Counted from the first letter of the stretch, positions 9,017 through 19,080 are shown. The stretch is 64,000 bases of DNA from CAXBGS01 sp963975425 (GCA_963975425.1 CAXBGS010000005.1:446282-510281), one strand, 5' to 3'. The notes: generated from the sequence alone by a model not told the origin. Translations and numbers: made by a program.

Positions 9017-10072
9017 TTACATAGCTTTCGTGGCAACGATCGCGCCACAGTGAACCAACGTGGGAACGGGCGAAGCGCAGGTCAAGCCTGCCGCGGACAA
9101 CCATTCGTTGTATTCGGCGGCGCTATACGCCCGTCCTTCGGTCAACGAAAACAGTGCTGCCGAATACAAGGCGATCGGCAACGGCCCATCCAGCGTGTCG
9201 TTCAAGAAAACATCGTGAACGATAATTTTGCCGCCCGAAGGAACGATCTCGGCGCAGCGATCGACGATTTGTTTGCACTGGGCAACGTCCCAGTCATGCA
9301 GCACATTGGACAGCAGCACACAGTCCACGTTCGTTGGCAATGGATCGCTGAACATATCACCAGCGACGAATTCGGTACGATCAACAACACCGTACTCGGT
9401 TGCCATTTCTTCGGCGATCTTTAGCACTTCTGGGCGATCGAAAATGATGCCTCGCAGATTGGGATATTTCTGCATCAGTGCGTAGCAATAGATGCCCGTG
9501 CCGCCGGCAACATCCAGTACGACGCTTGTCCCATCAAGGTCGAGATTCGCCGCCATGACGGGAGCGACATTCTTGGCTCGCCCGGCCAGCGCCATCGTGA
9601 AATGCCTTGCGGTTTGTTCGGCGTCCATCGCCGAAACCTGTCCATCGCGATAGATGTATGCCGTCCCAGCGGAGTCGTCATCGCTGCTGCCGAGCGGGCG
9701 ATTCGTTTTTAGCAAGTTCACCATCGAGAGTACGCCCGGGCTATCGGCCGCCAATCCGATGTAATTTCCCACATCAAATTGGCCGCCGGGGATCAGATGT
9801 TCGCGTGCGATGTCGGACACCTGCAATCGGTCGCCTGTCATTGTGATCAGCCCCATCGCGCGCAATGCCGTGACCAAGACATTGGCCGGTCGTGACTGCA
9901 GCCCCAACTCGGTCCTGAGTTGCTCGAACGATTTGGCTTGCTCGGCCAGACGACCGAAAAGATCAAAGTGGCACGTCGCAGCGGTCAACAGATGACTGCC
10001 ATAGCTGCCACGAAAGTGTTCAAAAATCGGTGTCGGATCGACGACCGGTGGCGTCAACAATGATGGATTCAT
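9017..10072 (-). CDS. SAM-dependent O-methyltransferase (plant-type/PF00891 fold)
   Basis: A 351-residue two-domain methyltransferase. An N-terminal winged-helix dimerisation domain (about residues 20-95) precedes a Rossmann SAM-binding domain with motif I LDVAGGTGIY near 180 and the later motif SNVLHDWD, which carries the catalytic His region of this family. Relatives methylate hydroxyls of small aromatic or polyketide molecules; the substrate here is unknown. An ATG at 10072 is preferred over a TTG at 10102. It is divergent from the sulfatase at 10178 with about 105 bases between them, so a shared promoter region is likely. Confidence 0.88.
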   Translation of the reverse strand: MNPSLLTPPVVDPTPIFEHFRGSYGSHLLTAATCHFDLFGRLAEQAKSFEQLRTELGLQSRPANVLVTALRAMGLITMTGDRLQVSDIAREHLIPGGQFDVGNYIGLAADSPGVLSMVNLLKTNRPLGSSDDDSAGTAYIYRDGQVSAMDAEQTARHFTMALAGRAKNVAPVMAANLDLDGTSVVLDVAGGTGIYCYALMQKYPNLRGIIFDRPEVLKIAEEMATEYGVVDRTEFVAGDMFSDPLPTNVDCVLLSNVLHDWDVAQCKQIVDRCAEIVPSGGKIIVHDVFLNDTLDGPLPIALYSAALFSLTEGRAYSAAEYNEWLSAAGLTCASPVPTLVHCGAIVATKAM

Positions 10073-10177
10073 AAATTTCGAATGATTCAAAGGGCTAAGC
10101 AAGTGTGTCTCAGCGGCTTATCGTATCATTCATGCTGCTCGACCGGACGCGAACTCTCACCACCAGACAAACCCACC

Positions 10178-12118
10178 ATGAATGAACGCCTGCCCGTCTC
10201 CCTTCTCGCATTCCCGCGGATCGGTTCCATCTTCCTTTCGACCCGATTGCTTTTGATCGGACTGCTGTCGACGGGGTTACCGTCGGCTGCGTCCGTGTTC
10301 GCGGCGGATCCACCCAATATTTTGTGGATCACCGCCGAAGACATGAGCCCGACACTGGGCTGTTACGGCGACGAATTTGCCACCACGCCGCACATCGACG
10401 CGCTGGCCAAACAAAGCACGCGATACACGCATGCATTTGCGACCGCTCCCGTCTGTTCACCGTCTCGGGCGTGCTTGATCAACGGATGCGTTGCGACGTC
10501 GCAGGGAACGCATGCGATGCGTTCGGAATTCCCGTTGCCCGACGACATGACTGGGTTTCCGGCACTGCTGCGACAGCGCGGCTATTACACGACGAACAAC
10601 GAAAAGACGGACTACAACTCGGGGGCTGCCCCGCGCATCATCGACGCGTCGTGGGACGACTGCGGGGACCAAGCGCATTGGCGCGGCCGGAAAAAAGACC
10701 AACCGTTTTTTGCAATTTTCAACCTGATGACCAGCCACCAGTCGCGCACGATGGTTTGGCCCTACGAACAGTTCCAAGCGGAAGTGCAAAGCAAACTTTC
10801 GGCGGACCAGATCCATGATCCCGCTGAGGTGCCTTTGCCGCCGTATTACCCCGACACGCCGGTGGTGCGAAAAACGGTGGCTAGGTTTTACGACTGCGTG
10901 ACGGCCATGGATGCGGAAGTCGGCGAATTGCTGCGGCAATTGCACGAAGACGGCTTGGACGACAATACGATCGTCTTTTTCTATTCCGATCACGGCAGCG
11001 GGATGCCGCGGCACAAACGCACACTGTTCGATTCCGGGATGCACGTTCCGCTGATGATTCGTTTTCCCAGTGGTGACGCTCAGCGGCCAACCGCGCCGGG
11101 CGAAACGATCGACCAACTGGTCTGCTTTGAAGACTTTGGCCCGACCGTGTTGAGTCTTGCCGGCGTCACACAGCTGCCCGATCACATGCGAGGCCAGCCG
11201 TTCCTGGGGCCTCTGAAAGACAAATCGAAGCCGCACATGTACCTGTTCGGTCATCGGGATCGTGTCGACGAAGCGATCGACATGACGCGCAGTGTCCGTT
11301 CGCGTGACTTTCTTTACATACGCAATTTCATGCCGCACCTGAGCTGGAACCAGACGACCAGCTGGCCCGACGAAGGGGAGATTCGACATGAATTCTATGC
11401 ATTGGCAAAATCAGGGAATCCGACACCGGCGCAAGCTCAATTCGTCGGGCCCACACGTCCGCGAGAAGCATTGTTTGATTGCCGTGAGGATCCGCTGAAC
11501 CTGAACAATCTGGCGGGATCGCCAGACCACGCATCGACGCTGGCAAACATGCGAGAAGCGTTGGCCGGGCACCTTGAACGGTCGGGCGACCTGGGATGCA
11601 TTCCGGAAATCGAGCTCTGGCGACTTTCCAACGATTCACCGCCCATGACGGCCGGCATCGCGGAAAAAGCGATCATGCGGCAACGGCGGGCGGCAGCCGA
11701 GACGGTCGGAACCGATGATTTTTCGCAAATTCAATCGCACCTGAATCACCAGGACGCCTCGATTCGTTACTGGGGCGCGGTCGCCTGCAGCGCCGCCGAA
11801 TCCATCGATCACAAAATTTCGGACAAACTCACCGAACTGATGAGTGACGAGTCACCGGCGGTGCAAATCGAAGCGGCCGGTGCGCTTGCCCGGCACGGCC
11901 AGTCGAGCAAAGCGAATGCAACGCTTGTTTCGCTGCTGTCCAGTGATGACCTGACCGTCCTATTACACGCCGCACGCACGATCGAAGTCCTTGGTGATCC
12001 CGCGCATCGCCAGGCCATGCAGCAGCTCTTGAATCGTTTCACCGACGATCCACGCGATCTGACACTGTTCATCCGGTTTGCGGCAACCGGTTATCTATCG
12101 CGACTGGAACAAGGTTGA
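10178..12118 (+). CDS. Secreted sulfatase with C-terminal HEAT-like repeats
   Basis: A 646-residue exported sulfatase. A signal peptide covers about the first 45 residues. PPNILWITAEDMSP carries the first metal ligand, and CSPSR with Cys93 is the canonical C-x-P-x-R site that a formylglycine-generating enzyme oxidises. A second metal site lies in FFYSDHGSG. After about residue 520 the sequence turns into helical HEAT-like repeats (IRYWGAVACSA, AVQIEAAGALARHG), a fusion seen in planctomycete sulfatases. Likely substrate is a sulfated polysaccharide or glycosaminoglycan, which the sequence does not settle. It neighbours an arylsulfotransferase on the same strand. Confidence 0.92.
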   Translation: MNERLPVSLLAFPRIGSIFLSTRLLLIGLLSTGLPSAASVFAADPPNILWITAEDMSPTLGCYGDEFATTPHIDALAKQSTRYTHAFATAPVCSPSRACLINGCVATSQGTHAMRSEFPLPDDMTGFPALLRQRGYYTTNNEKTDYNSGAAPRIIDASWDDCGDQAHWRGRKKDQPFFAIFNLMTSHQSRTMVWPYEQFQAEVQSKLSADQIHDPAEVPLPPYYPDTPVVRKTVARFYDCVTAMDAEVGELLRQLHEDGLDDNTIVFFYSDHGSGMPRHKRTLFDSGMHVPLMIRFPSGDAQRPTAPGETIDQLVCFEDFGPTVLSLAGVTQLPDHMRGQPFLGPLKDKSKPHMYLFGHRDRVDEAIDMTRSVRSRDFLYIRNFMPHLSWNQTTSWPDEGEIRHEFYALAKSGNPTPAQAQFVGPTRPREALFDCREDPLNLNNLAGSPDHASTLANMREALAGHLERSGDLGCIPEIELWRLSNDSPPMTAGIAEKAIMRQRRAAAETVGTDDFSQIQSHLNHQDASIRYWGAVACSAAESIDHKISDKLTELMSDESPAVQIEAAGALARHGQSSKANATLVSLLSSDDLTVLLHAARTIEVLGDPAHRQAMQQLLNRFTDDPRDLTLFIRFAATGYLSRLEQG

Positions 12119-12278
12119 TGACACGCGGAATCTTAGAACCGCCGGATTTGCACGAGGAATTTCGGAAAACCGCGATTCTGTGGATTTCCGTTTCGCACTG
12201 CGTTAGCTTTACCATTGGCGATAGCTTACTCACGCGTTCCCCGTCCGCTTCTTTCGTTTAACGCATCCAGGTCATCTC

Positions 12279-13598
12279 ATGCATAAAACGCTTTCACTGC
12301 TCGCTTGCCTGGCATTCGGTTTCTCAGTCAACGTTGATTGCCTGGCCGACGAAAAAGCCCCGAGTCCCGGTTACACCTTGCTTGCCCCGCTTGGCAACAA
12401 CAACGCGTATCTGGTGAATCTCGATGGCGACGTCGTGCATCAATGGAACTGTGACAACCAGCCCGGCAATGCAACGTACTTGCTGGAAGACGGCAGCCTG
12501 CTGCGAACGGGAAAAGTCGAAAACGAAACGTTTCAATCGCGCGGGGGTGCCGGGGGCAAAGTGCAAAAGTACACCTGGGATGGCGACTTGGTGTGGGATT
12601 ACACCATCAGCAACGACCAGATGTACCAGCACCATGATGTCGAACCGATGCCCAACGGCAATGTCCTGGTCATCGCGTGGGAGTACCGTTCGCGAGACGA
12701 AGCGATCGCCGCGGGTCGTGATCCCGACCTGATCACTGATAACGCGCTTTGGCCGGAAACCATCGTCGAAATCAAGCAAGACGGAATCAATGGCGCTCAA
12801 GTCGTTTGGCAGTGGTCATTGTGGGATCACTTGGTGCAGTCGCACGACGACACCAAAGACAATTTCGGCAACACCGCGGATCATCCCGAGCTCGTGGACC
12901 TGAACTTTGCAAGAAACGGTGGCGCTGATTGGATCCACATGAACTCGGTCGCCTACAACGCCGAACTGGATCAGATCGCGCTGAGCGCCCGATGGTTCAA
13001 CGAAGTCTGGATCATCGACCACAGCACGACGACCGAAGAAGCCGCATCGCACAGTGGCGGAAAACACGGCAAGGGCGGCGACCTGATCTATCGCTGGGGA
13101 AACCCGTACGCCTATTTCGCGGGACTTCCGTCGGATCAAATCTTTTTTGGCCAACACGATGCCCGTTGGATTCCCAAATCGTACCCCGGCGCTGGGAACA
13201 TGACGGTGTTCAACAACGGCGGTGAACGAGCAGGCCGAGACCATTCATCGGCCGACGAATTCAAGCCGGTCATCAATAAAGATGGCACCTATCCGCTGCC
13301 AGCAATTGGACCTTACCAACCACAAGCCCTGACCTGGACGTACGCCGATCCCGAACGTTTTCTTTCCGAGCGCATTTCCGGCGTGGAACGACAACCCAAT
13401 GGCAATACACTGATTTGCCAGGGCGATTCTGGACGCGTGTTTGAAGTCACGCCCGAGGGCGAAATCGTTTGGGACAAGAACGCCGGCGATTTGATCCCGT
13501 CGCAGGGCCCTCGTGGCGGTTCGCTGTTCCGCGCTCCGCGTTACACGCCTGACTATCCGGCTTTTCAAGGCAAGTCGCTGACGCCACGGAACCAATAA
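12279..13598 (+). CDS. Secreted arylsulfotransferase-family protein
   Basis: A 439-residue protein with a signal peptide (MHKTLSLLACLAFGF, cleavage near residue 24). It shows repeated beta-propeller blades with Asp/Trp turns, for example LVNLDGDVVHQWNC and YTWDGDLVWDYT, plus QHHDVEPMPNGNVL, the pattern of arylsulfotransferase (ASST) proteins. Classical ASST transfers sulfate between phenols through a His intermediate; several His residues are in place but I cannot pick out the catalytic one. It sits between a sulfatase and the TOPRIM protein, 13 bases before the latter, consistent with joint transcription. Confidence 0.85.
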   Translation: MHKTLSLLACLAFGFSVNVDCLADEKAPSPGYTLLAPLGNNNAYLVNLDGDVVHQWNCDNQPGNATYLLEDGSLLRTGKVENETFQSRGGAGGKVQKYTWDGDLVWDYTISNDQMYQHHDVEPMPNGNVLVIAWEYRSRDEAIAAGRDPDLITDNALWPETIVEIKQDGINGAQVVWQWSLWDHLVQSHDDTKDNFGNTADHPELVDLNFARNGGADWIHMNSVAYNAELDQIALSARWFNEVWIIDHSTTTEEAASHSGGKHGKGGDLIYRWGNPYAYFAGLPSDQIFFGQHDARWIPKSYPGAGNMTVFNNGGERAGRDHSSADEFKPVINKDGTYPLPAIGPYQPQALTWTYADPERFLSERISGVERQPNGNTLICQGDSGRVFEVTPEGEIVWDKNAGDLIPSQGPRGGSLFRAPRYTPDYPAFQGKSLTPRNQ

Positions 13599-13611
13599 GA
13601 GCGCACGCCTA

Positions 13612-14274
13612 GTGACCTTTCGCCTCAAGCCGGTCAAGCTTCACGATTGCCGCGAACATGGTGTCGATTCGAAAGCGGAATTGTTCATCGTCGAAGGCGA
13701 CTCGGCATCGAAAACCGTTGCACGCGCCCGCGAGAGTCAATTCCAAGCGGTGTTGCCGATGCAGGGCAAGCCATTGAACGCGCTGAAAGCGAGCAAGCGA
13801 GCGGTCGACCAAAACGAATTGTACGCTGTCCTGCGCGAATCGATCGGCGCGGGATGGGACGACCATTTCGACTTAGTATCGATGCGGTATTCGAAGGTCA
13901 TCATGCTGTTCGATCCCGACGCAGACGGGATCCATTGCGGCGCACTGATGCTGTTGTATTTCTTGCGTTGGATGCGACCGATCCTCGATTCGGGCCGGCT
14001 CAGCGTGGTCCAACCGCCGCTTTACCAGTTGACTTCACCGACCGACGGAGATGTCATTCACGCGTACAGCAGCGATCACTTTCAACAGATCCGCGAAGCA
14101 TTGGATGCGAAAAAGATCCAGTTTCAAAGTCAACGCTATCGTGGCTTGGCCAGCATGGGTGACCAAACGCTGCGGCACATGTGCCTTGATCCGGCCACTC
14201 GGCAAATTCACCAACTCTCGATCGACGATGCGGAAGCCGCCATGAAAACCTTCGGCGGCAACTTGCCGAAATGA
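13612..14274 (+). CDS. Orphan GyrB/ParE C-terminal half: TOPRIM protein
   Basis: A 220-residue protein matching only the TOPRIM and tail part of DNA gyrase/topoisomerase IV subunit B. It begins at the point equivalent to LPGKLADC of GyrB, has the catalytic Glu in FIVEGDSAS and the metal-binding Asp cluster in FDPDADGIHCG, then the family helix LLYFLRWMRPIL and the C-terminal QRYRGLASMGDQTL. The roughly 390-residue GHKL ATPase and transducer part is absent, and nothing upstream encodes it. The start is GTG at 13612. All TOPRIM acidic residues are intact, so it is not plainly dead. It could be a regulator, part of a split enzyme or a fixed remnant. Confidence 0.8.
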   Translation: MTFRLKPVKLHDCREHGVDSKAELFIVEGDSASKTVARARESQFQAVLPMQGKPLNALKASKRAVDQNELYAVLRESIGAGWDDHFDLVSMRYSKVIMLFDPDADGIHCGALMLLYFLRWMRPILDSGRLSVVQPPLYQLTSPTDGDVIHAYSSDHFQQIREALDAKKIQFQSQRYRGLASMGDQTLRHMCLDPATRQIHQLSIDDAEAAMKTFGGNLPK

Positions 14275-14729
14275 CCGTCTGACCACTCGTGAGTTTCCCA
14301 CGGCGAGCACGTTACGCGCTGGTGGAATCGACGGTGGTGCGAAGCGCGTTTTTCAATGTTTTTTTAGTTTCACGCGCGCTCGCGGCGGAATCGCACGAAG
14401 TCAAAATTGACGCAAAATCGCCGCAGAAAACGCAGAAATCTTGTTTCGCCCGTTTTTACCAACGAAAAGTGCATCTTGGCGGATCGAAATCGGCGTTGAC
14501 AAGGCAAACGCCCGCTTGTTAATCCCGCGAGTCAATGACACATACGGAAGTTTCATCGTTGGTGAACGTTTTGCGGGAATCGTTTACTGGCCTCCCAACA
14601 TGGTCGGAGCACATAGACCCGTCACGACGGTTTCTGGGTCAATCGTCTAGGCTGGTCGCTCCACGTTGAAACTTCACTGTGCATCGGGACGTTGCTTCGG
14701 TGGCGTCCCGATGCCAGGATACAACCACC
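14275..14729. other. Intergenic stretch, no gene seen
   Basis: 455 bases between the TOPRIM gene and the LRR protein. Short open frames on both strands lack protein-like composition and ribosome-binding sites. I see no tRNA and no strong hairpin. It presumably contains the promoter of the LRR gene. Confidence 0.5.
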
Positions 14730-15767
14730 ATGCCAAAAGACGACCCGAATCAAGACGACGCCGCCCTGACCGACGCAGCAAGCGACACGACCGCGGACCC
14801 GCCCGCCAAAGCCGGTGAGGATTCCGCCAACGATGCGGGCGAAACCGCAAGCCACGAAACCACGCCGCTGGACGATACGGGCGCCGATACGGGCGCCGAT
14901 GCGGACGACGGCAAGGAAACGAGCGGCGATAATACTTCTGCGGCCGAAAATTCTACGGCCAAGGATTCTGCGGCCAACGAGTCCACCACCAGCGAGCAAA
15001 TCCGCAGCGCTCGTCGACGCCGAAAGATGGTTTCGATTGGTATCGTTGTCGTGTTGTTGATCATCCTGGGTGTGCTGATCAGCGGCATCTTGGACCGCGA
15101 CACTTCACCGCCGGTCGTGGAGATCGCGCCACGTGTGTTGTTCGAACAGTTGGTCGACAAGGTCAAGAAAGACGAGTCAAAAACCATTCATGTCGATGGC
15201 TTTGTGGTCGACGACGAGATGCTGAAAAGTATTCAAGGTCTCGAGCCGCTTGAGACGCTGATCTTGGACCAAGGCAAAGTCACCGACGCTTCGATGAAGA
15301 TGATTGCCGCACTTCCCAACTTGCGTCATCTGCGTCTGCGGCTTTCTCCGATCTCGGATCAAGGTATGAGTGACTTGACGCAGTGCGAATCGCTCTGGTT
15401 CTTGAATTTGCCGCACGCCGAATGCACGTCCGAGGGAATCAAGTCACTCGCCAAACTTTCAAGTTTGCGTCAGTTGCGGATCGGTTCGAAACAACTCGGC
15501 AACGAAGTCAGCCGCGAAATCGTCAAGCTTCAGTCGCTGCGCGGGATTCATCTGATCGGCATCGGTCTGACCGACGATGGTTTAAAGGTGTTGGCGGGAG
15601 TCCCCGGACTCGAACCAGGCCTGCCGCATTTAGAATCGCTTTACCTGGACGACAGCGCAGTCACGACGGCGGGTTGGGAGTGGTTGTTCAAAACACATCC
15701 CCAAATTCACGTTCACGTCGACCAACAGCATCACGACCGCGACCCGAAGGCGCATCCACACCGCTGA
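14730..15767 (+). CDS. Single-pass membrane protein with leucine-rich repeats
   Basis: A 345-residue protein. Residues 1-95 are a low-complexity acidic Asp/Ala/Thr/Glu segment, followed by the basic stop RRRRKM and one transmembrane helix (VSIGIVVVLLIILGVLISGI, about 106-125). The remaining 200 residues form leucine-rich repeats of the MKMIAALPNLRHLRL kind, as in planctomycete LRR proteins. Predicted topology is an acidic tail in the cytoplasm and LRRs outside it, for protein-protein contact. The ATG at 14730 is the first that gives the acidic tail; its in-frame upstream extension is poorly supported. Confidence 0.82.
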   Translation: MPKDDPNQDDAALTDAASDTTADPPAKAGEDSANDAGETASHETTPLDDTGADTGADADDGKETSGDNTSAAENSTAKDSAANESTTSEQIRSARRRRKMVSIGIVVVLLIILGVLISGILDRDTSPPVVEIAPRVLFEQLVDKVKKDESKTIHVDGFVVDDEMLKSIQGLEPLETLILDQGKVTDASMKMIAALPNLRHLRLRLSPISDQGMSDLTQCESLWFLNLPHAECTSEGIKSLAKLSSLRQLRIGSKQLGNEVSREIVKLQSLRGIHLIGIGLTDDGLKVLAGVPGLEPGLPHLESLYLDDSAVTTAGWEWLFKTHPQIHVHVDQQHHDRDPKAHPHR

Positions 15768-15902
15768 TCACCACGGTCAATTTCCTGGCGAGCGGTCGAT
15801 GCCCATCGCCGCGATCAATCGGCGGATAAAACGGTGGCACCACATCGGTTCCAGTCATCCAGTTTTCAAATTCAGTCCTGACACAACACACGATCAAGCT
15901 TG

Positions 15903-17015
15903 ATGAATACTGCCACAACTCGCCAAACGCCAAATCGTCGCCTGGAAATTCTGGCAAGCCGGCTGACCGAAATCCAAGTTGACGCGATCTTGGTTACCAA
16001 CGAAACCAATGTCGGGTACCTGAGCGGGTTCACAGGCGATAGCTCTTACTTGCTCGTTCAGCCGGGCCGCACCGCGATCCTGACCGACGGCCGCTACGAA
16101 ACACAAATCGCGGCGGAGTGCCCGCAACTGGAAACCGCGATTCGCCCGCCGGGCCAAGGGATGCTCGATCTGATCAAAGAGCTGCTTTCGGGAACCGATT
16201 TGGGGCGCATCGGATTCGAATCGGCACACGTCTCGGTCGCCGAATTTGCGCAGCTGCGTCAAAAGTGCCCGAACGTCGAATGGGTGCAAACCAGCGGCGT
16301 GGTCGAAGACCAGCGGATCATCAAAGACGCGTCGGAAATTGAAATCACGCGACAGGCCGTCCGAATCGCCGAACGTACCTTTCAGTCGGTTGTCGCGAAG
16401 CTGCGGCCGGATTGGTCCGAGCAAGAAATCGCCTACGAATTAGAATCGACCATGAGATTCCTGGGCGCCAGCGGTGTCAGTTTTTCGCCAATTGTCGCGG
16501 CGGGACCGTCCGGTGCGCTGCCTCATTACCACAGCTCGCCGAACCCGATCGGCGATGCGGCGACATTGCTGATCGATTGGGGTGCTTTTTATCAGGGCTA
16601 CGCCAGCGACATCACGCGAACGTTACACCGAGAACACGCCTCGGACCGGTTCCGCCGAGCGTATGACGCCGTCCTGGAAGCTCAGTTGACGGCGATTCAG
16701 GCCATCCGGCCGGGGGCGGCAGCCAAGGATGTGGACGAGGCGGCTCGTCAAACGCTGCAAAAAGCGGGGCTGGGCGACGCGTTCAAACACGGGCTCGGAC
16801 ACGGCACGGGGCTGGAAATCCACGAGGCTCCGCGATTGTCGGCCATCAGCGACGAGACGCTTCAAACTGGCATGATTATCACGGTCGAACCCGGCGTTTA
16901 CTTCGAAGGGGACTTCGGAATCCGCATCGAAGACGACGTTTTGGTGACCGAAACAGGTCACGAGGTTCTGTCGACCCTGCCCAAGGGCCTCGATGAGTGC
17001 CGAATGATGCTGTAA
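15903..17015 (+). CDS. M24 metallopeptidase, Xaa-Pro aminopeptidase type
   Basis: A 370-residue cytoplasmic peptidase with creatinase-like N-terminal and pita-bread C-terminal domains. The five metal ligands are visible: Asp in LIDWGAF, Asp in ASDITRT, His in GLGHGTGLEIHEAP, Glu in TVEPGVYF and Glu in GIRIEDD. This set identifies an active M24B enzyme that removes an N-terminal residue preceding proline or splits Xaa-Pro dipeptides. The ATG at 15903 follows an overlapping TTG. It precedes accB by about 145 bases on the same strand, a neighbourhood seen in many bacteria. Confidence 0.92.
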   Translation: MNTATTRQTPNRRLEILASRLTEIQVDAILVTNETNVGYLSGFTGDSSYLLVQPGRTAILTDGRYETQIAAECPQLETAIRPPGQGMLDLIKELLSGTDLGRIGFESAHVSVAEFAQLRQKCPNVEWVQTSGVVEDQRIIKDASEIEITRQAVRIAERTFQSVVAKLRPDWSEQEIAYELESTMRFLGASGVSFSPIVAAGPSGALPHYHSSPNPIGDAATLLIDWGAFYQGYASDITRTLHREHASDRFRRAYDAVLEAQLTAIQAIRPGAAAKDVDEAARQTLQKAGLGDAFKHGLGHGTGLEIHEAPRLSAISDETLQTGMIITVEPGVYFEGDFGIRIEDDVLVTETGHEVLSTLPKGLDECRMML

Positions 17016-17160
17016 AACTTGCCTCCTTGGGTTCACCGCCAGAAAATCAGAGTCCGGCCGAACCCGCGGACCGCGCAAGCGTACTTCAAACCATTTTTTG
17101 CGAATATTTCCCGCCAAAACGATTCCGGCGGCCCAATTATCTTCAGACGGTGAGTCAGGC

Positions 17161-17631
17161 ATGAGCAAAGGCGGAAAGCCAAGTAGCAACGTGTTCGATT
17201 TCGAGCGCATTCGCGAAGTAATCAAGCTGATGGAACAGCACGACTTGAGTGAAATCGACCTGCAGCAGGGCGACGAGAAGATCAAGCTTTGCCGTGGCGC
17301 CGCGGCGCCCGCCTATTTGCCGCCCGTTGCGGCAGCACCGGCACCGACGGCAACTGCCGAGTCGCCCGCCGCGTCCGATACGGCCGGAACGATCACGATC
17401 AACTCGCCAATGGTCGGGACATTCTACGCCCGGGCGAATCCGGAAGCGGAACCCTTTGTCAAAGTAGGATCGATGATCAACGACGACACGGTCGTCTGCA
17501 TCGTCGAAGCGATGAAAGTCTTTAACGAAATCCCGGCCGAATGCCGTGGCAAGATCGTCGAAGTCTTAGTTCAAGATCAACAGCCGGTTGATTTCGGCAA
17601 ACCGATGTTTCGTGTCCAAGTTAGCAAGTAA
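17161..17631 (+). CDS. accB: Biotin carboxyl carrier protein of acetyl-CoA carboxylase
   Basis: A 156-residue protein with an N-terminal helical region (FDFERIREVIKLMEQ), an Ala/Pro-rich flexible linker at about residues 48-80 and a C-terminal biotinyl domain with the acceptor lysine in VEAMKVFNE. The ATG at 17161 gives the usual start. It lies directly upstream of the biotin carboxylase, the standard accBC order. Together they carry out the first half reaction of malonyl-CoA formation. The carboxyltransferase subunits are not in the window. Confidence 0.94.
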   Translation: MSKGGKPSSNVFDFERIREVIKLMEQHDLSEIDLQQGDEKIKLCRGAAAPAYLPPVAAAPAPTATAESPAASDTAGTITINSPMVGTFYARANPEAEPFVKVGSMINDDTVVCIVEAMKVFNEIPAECRGKIVEVLVQDQQPVDFGKPMFRVQVSK

Positions 17632-17683
17632 CGGACTTGCCGGACCTGTTTACCGCTAACCTTCCCCTCGACATTCATTCGCT

Positions 17684-19027
17684 TTGTTCCAAAAAATCCT
17701 CATCGCCAACCGCGGCGAAATCGCACTCCGCGTCATCCGTGCCTGTCGCGAGATGGGAATCCAATCGGTCGCCGTTTATAGCGAAGCCGACGCGGATTCC
17801 ATGCACGTACGCTTGGCCGATGAAGCTTACTGCGTCGGGCCCGCCCGCAGCGCCGATAGCTACTTAAAGATCGACCAGATCATCGCGGCTGCCGAAGTCG
17901 GAAACGTCGACGCGGTTCACCCGGGATATGGCTTCTTGGCCGAGAACGCGCACTTCAATGAAGTCTGCCGTGAAAGCGGATTCGAATTCATTGGTCCAAG
18001 CCCCGACGCGATGGAGAAACTGGGTGACAAGAATACCGCCCGATCCATGGCAATCGCCAACGATGTGCCCGTTGTCCCGGGCAGTGACGGACTGATCGAA
18101 GACGACTCTAAAGCGGTCGAAATCGCGAGGTCGATCGGCTTTCCTGTGCTGATCAAAGCCACCGCGGGTGGCGGGGGCAAAGGCATGCGGGTCGCCGAAG
18201 ACGAAGCCGACTTGCAAACCGCGCTGCAGCAAGCTCGGACCGAAGCACAAGCGGCTTTCGGCAACGGCGGCGTGTATTTAGAACGATTCGTTGGTTCGCC
18301 GCGACATGTCGAAGTTCAAGTCATCGCCGACACGCACGGCAATGTATGCCACTTGTTCGAACGCGATTGCAGCGTTCAGCGTCGGCACCAAAAACTGATC
18401 GAAGAAGCGCCCAGCCCAAATTTGCCCGAAGAAAAACGCGTCGCGATCTGCGAAGCGGCAGTGCGGATGATCCGCGGTGCTGACTACAGCAACGCTGGCA
18501 CGGTCGAGTTTATCGTCGACCAAAATGACGACTTCTTTTTCATCGAGGTCAACGCACGTATCCAAGTCGAACACCCCGTGACGGAAATGGTCACGGGTAT
18601 CGATCTGATCAAAGAACAAATCCGAGTCGCCGCTGGCGAAAAACTCTCGTTCGCCCAAGAAGATGTGCAATGCATCGGGGCGGCGATCGAGTGCCGCATC
18701 AACGCCGAAAATCCGGATAAGAATTTCATGCCGAACCCCGGCAAGATTGCTGAAATGTTCGCCCCCGGCGGACTGGGCGTGCGTTTTGATTCGCACGTCT
18801 ATGGCGGATACACCGTTCCGCCGCACTATGATTCGATGATCGGCAAACTGATCGTCCACCGACCGACCCGGACCGAGGCGATCGCCACGATGCGACGTGC
18901 CCTGGCCGAACTGCAGATCAAAGGCATCAGCACCACCGCGTCCTTCCAAGACAAAGTGCTGCAGCACGACGAGTTTGTTTCAGGCAAACACGATACGAAA
19001 TTCGTCGAACGCGAATTCCTGCCTTAG
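17684..19027 (+). CDS. accC: Biotin carboxylase subunit of acetyl-CoA carboxylase
   Basis: A 447-residue ATP-grasp enzyme that carboxylates biotin on AccB. It begins FQKILIANRGEIALRV as in the family, has the glycine-rich loop GGGGKGMR near residue 165 and the catalytic segment EVNARIQVEHPVTE near 290. Both length and order are standard. No ATG is suitably placed, so the start is the TTG at 17684. It follows accB by 52 bases in the same operon. The window has only this one biotin carboxylase. Confidence 0.95.
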   Translation: MFQKILIANRGEIALRVIRACREMGIQSVAVYSEADADSMHVRLADEAYCVGPARSADSYLKIDQIIAAAEVGNVDAVHPGYGFLAENAHFNEVCRESGFEFIGPSPDAMEKLGDKNTARSMAIANDVPVVPGSDGLIEDDSKAVEIARSIGFPVLIKATAGGGGKGMRVAEDEADLQTALQQARTEAQAAFGNGGVYLERFVGSPRHVEVQVIADTHGNVCHLFERDCSVQRRHQKLIEEAPSPNLPEEKRVAICEAAVRMIRGADYSNAGTVEFIVDQNDDFFFIEVNARIQVEHPVTEMVTGIDLIKEQIRVAAGEKLSFAQEDVQCIGAAIECRINAENPDKNFMPNPGKIAEMFAPGGLGVRFDSHVYGGYTVPPHYDSMIGKLIVHRPTRTEAIATMRRALAELQIKGISTTASFQDKVLQHDEFVSGKHDTKFVEREFLP

Positions 19028-19080
19028 TCGCAATCTCTGTCTTGGTCGCAATCTCTGTCTTGGTCGCAATCGCTGTTTGG
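19027..19080. repeat. Three tandem 18-base units
   Basis: Three direct copies of a unit reading GTCGCAATCTCTGTCTTG begin at the accC stop codon. The first two are identical; the third has three changes, and a fourth partial unit follows. The repeat lies in the 250-base gap between accC and bcp, whose 3' ends converge. No hairpin is formed by the unit itself. Confidence 0.85.
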
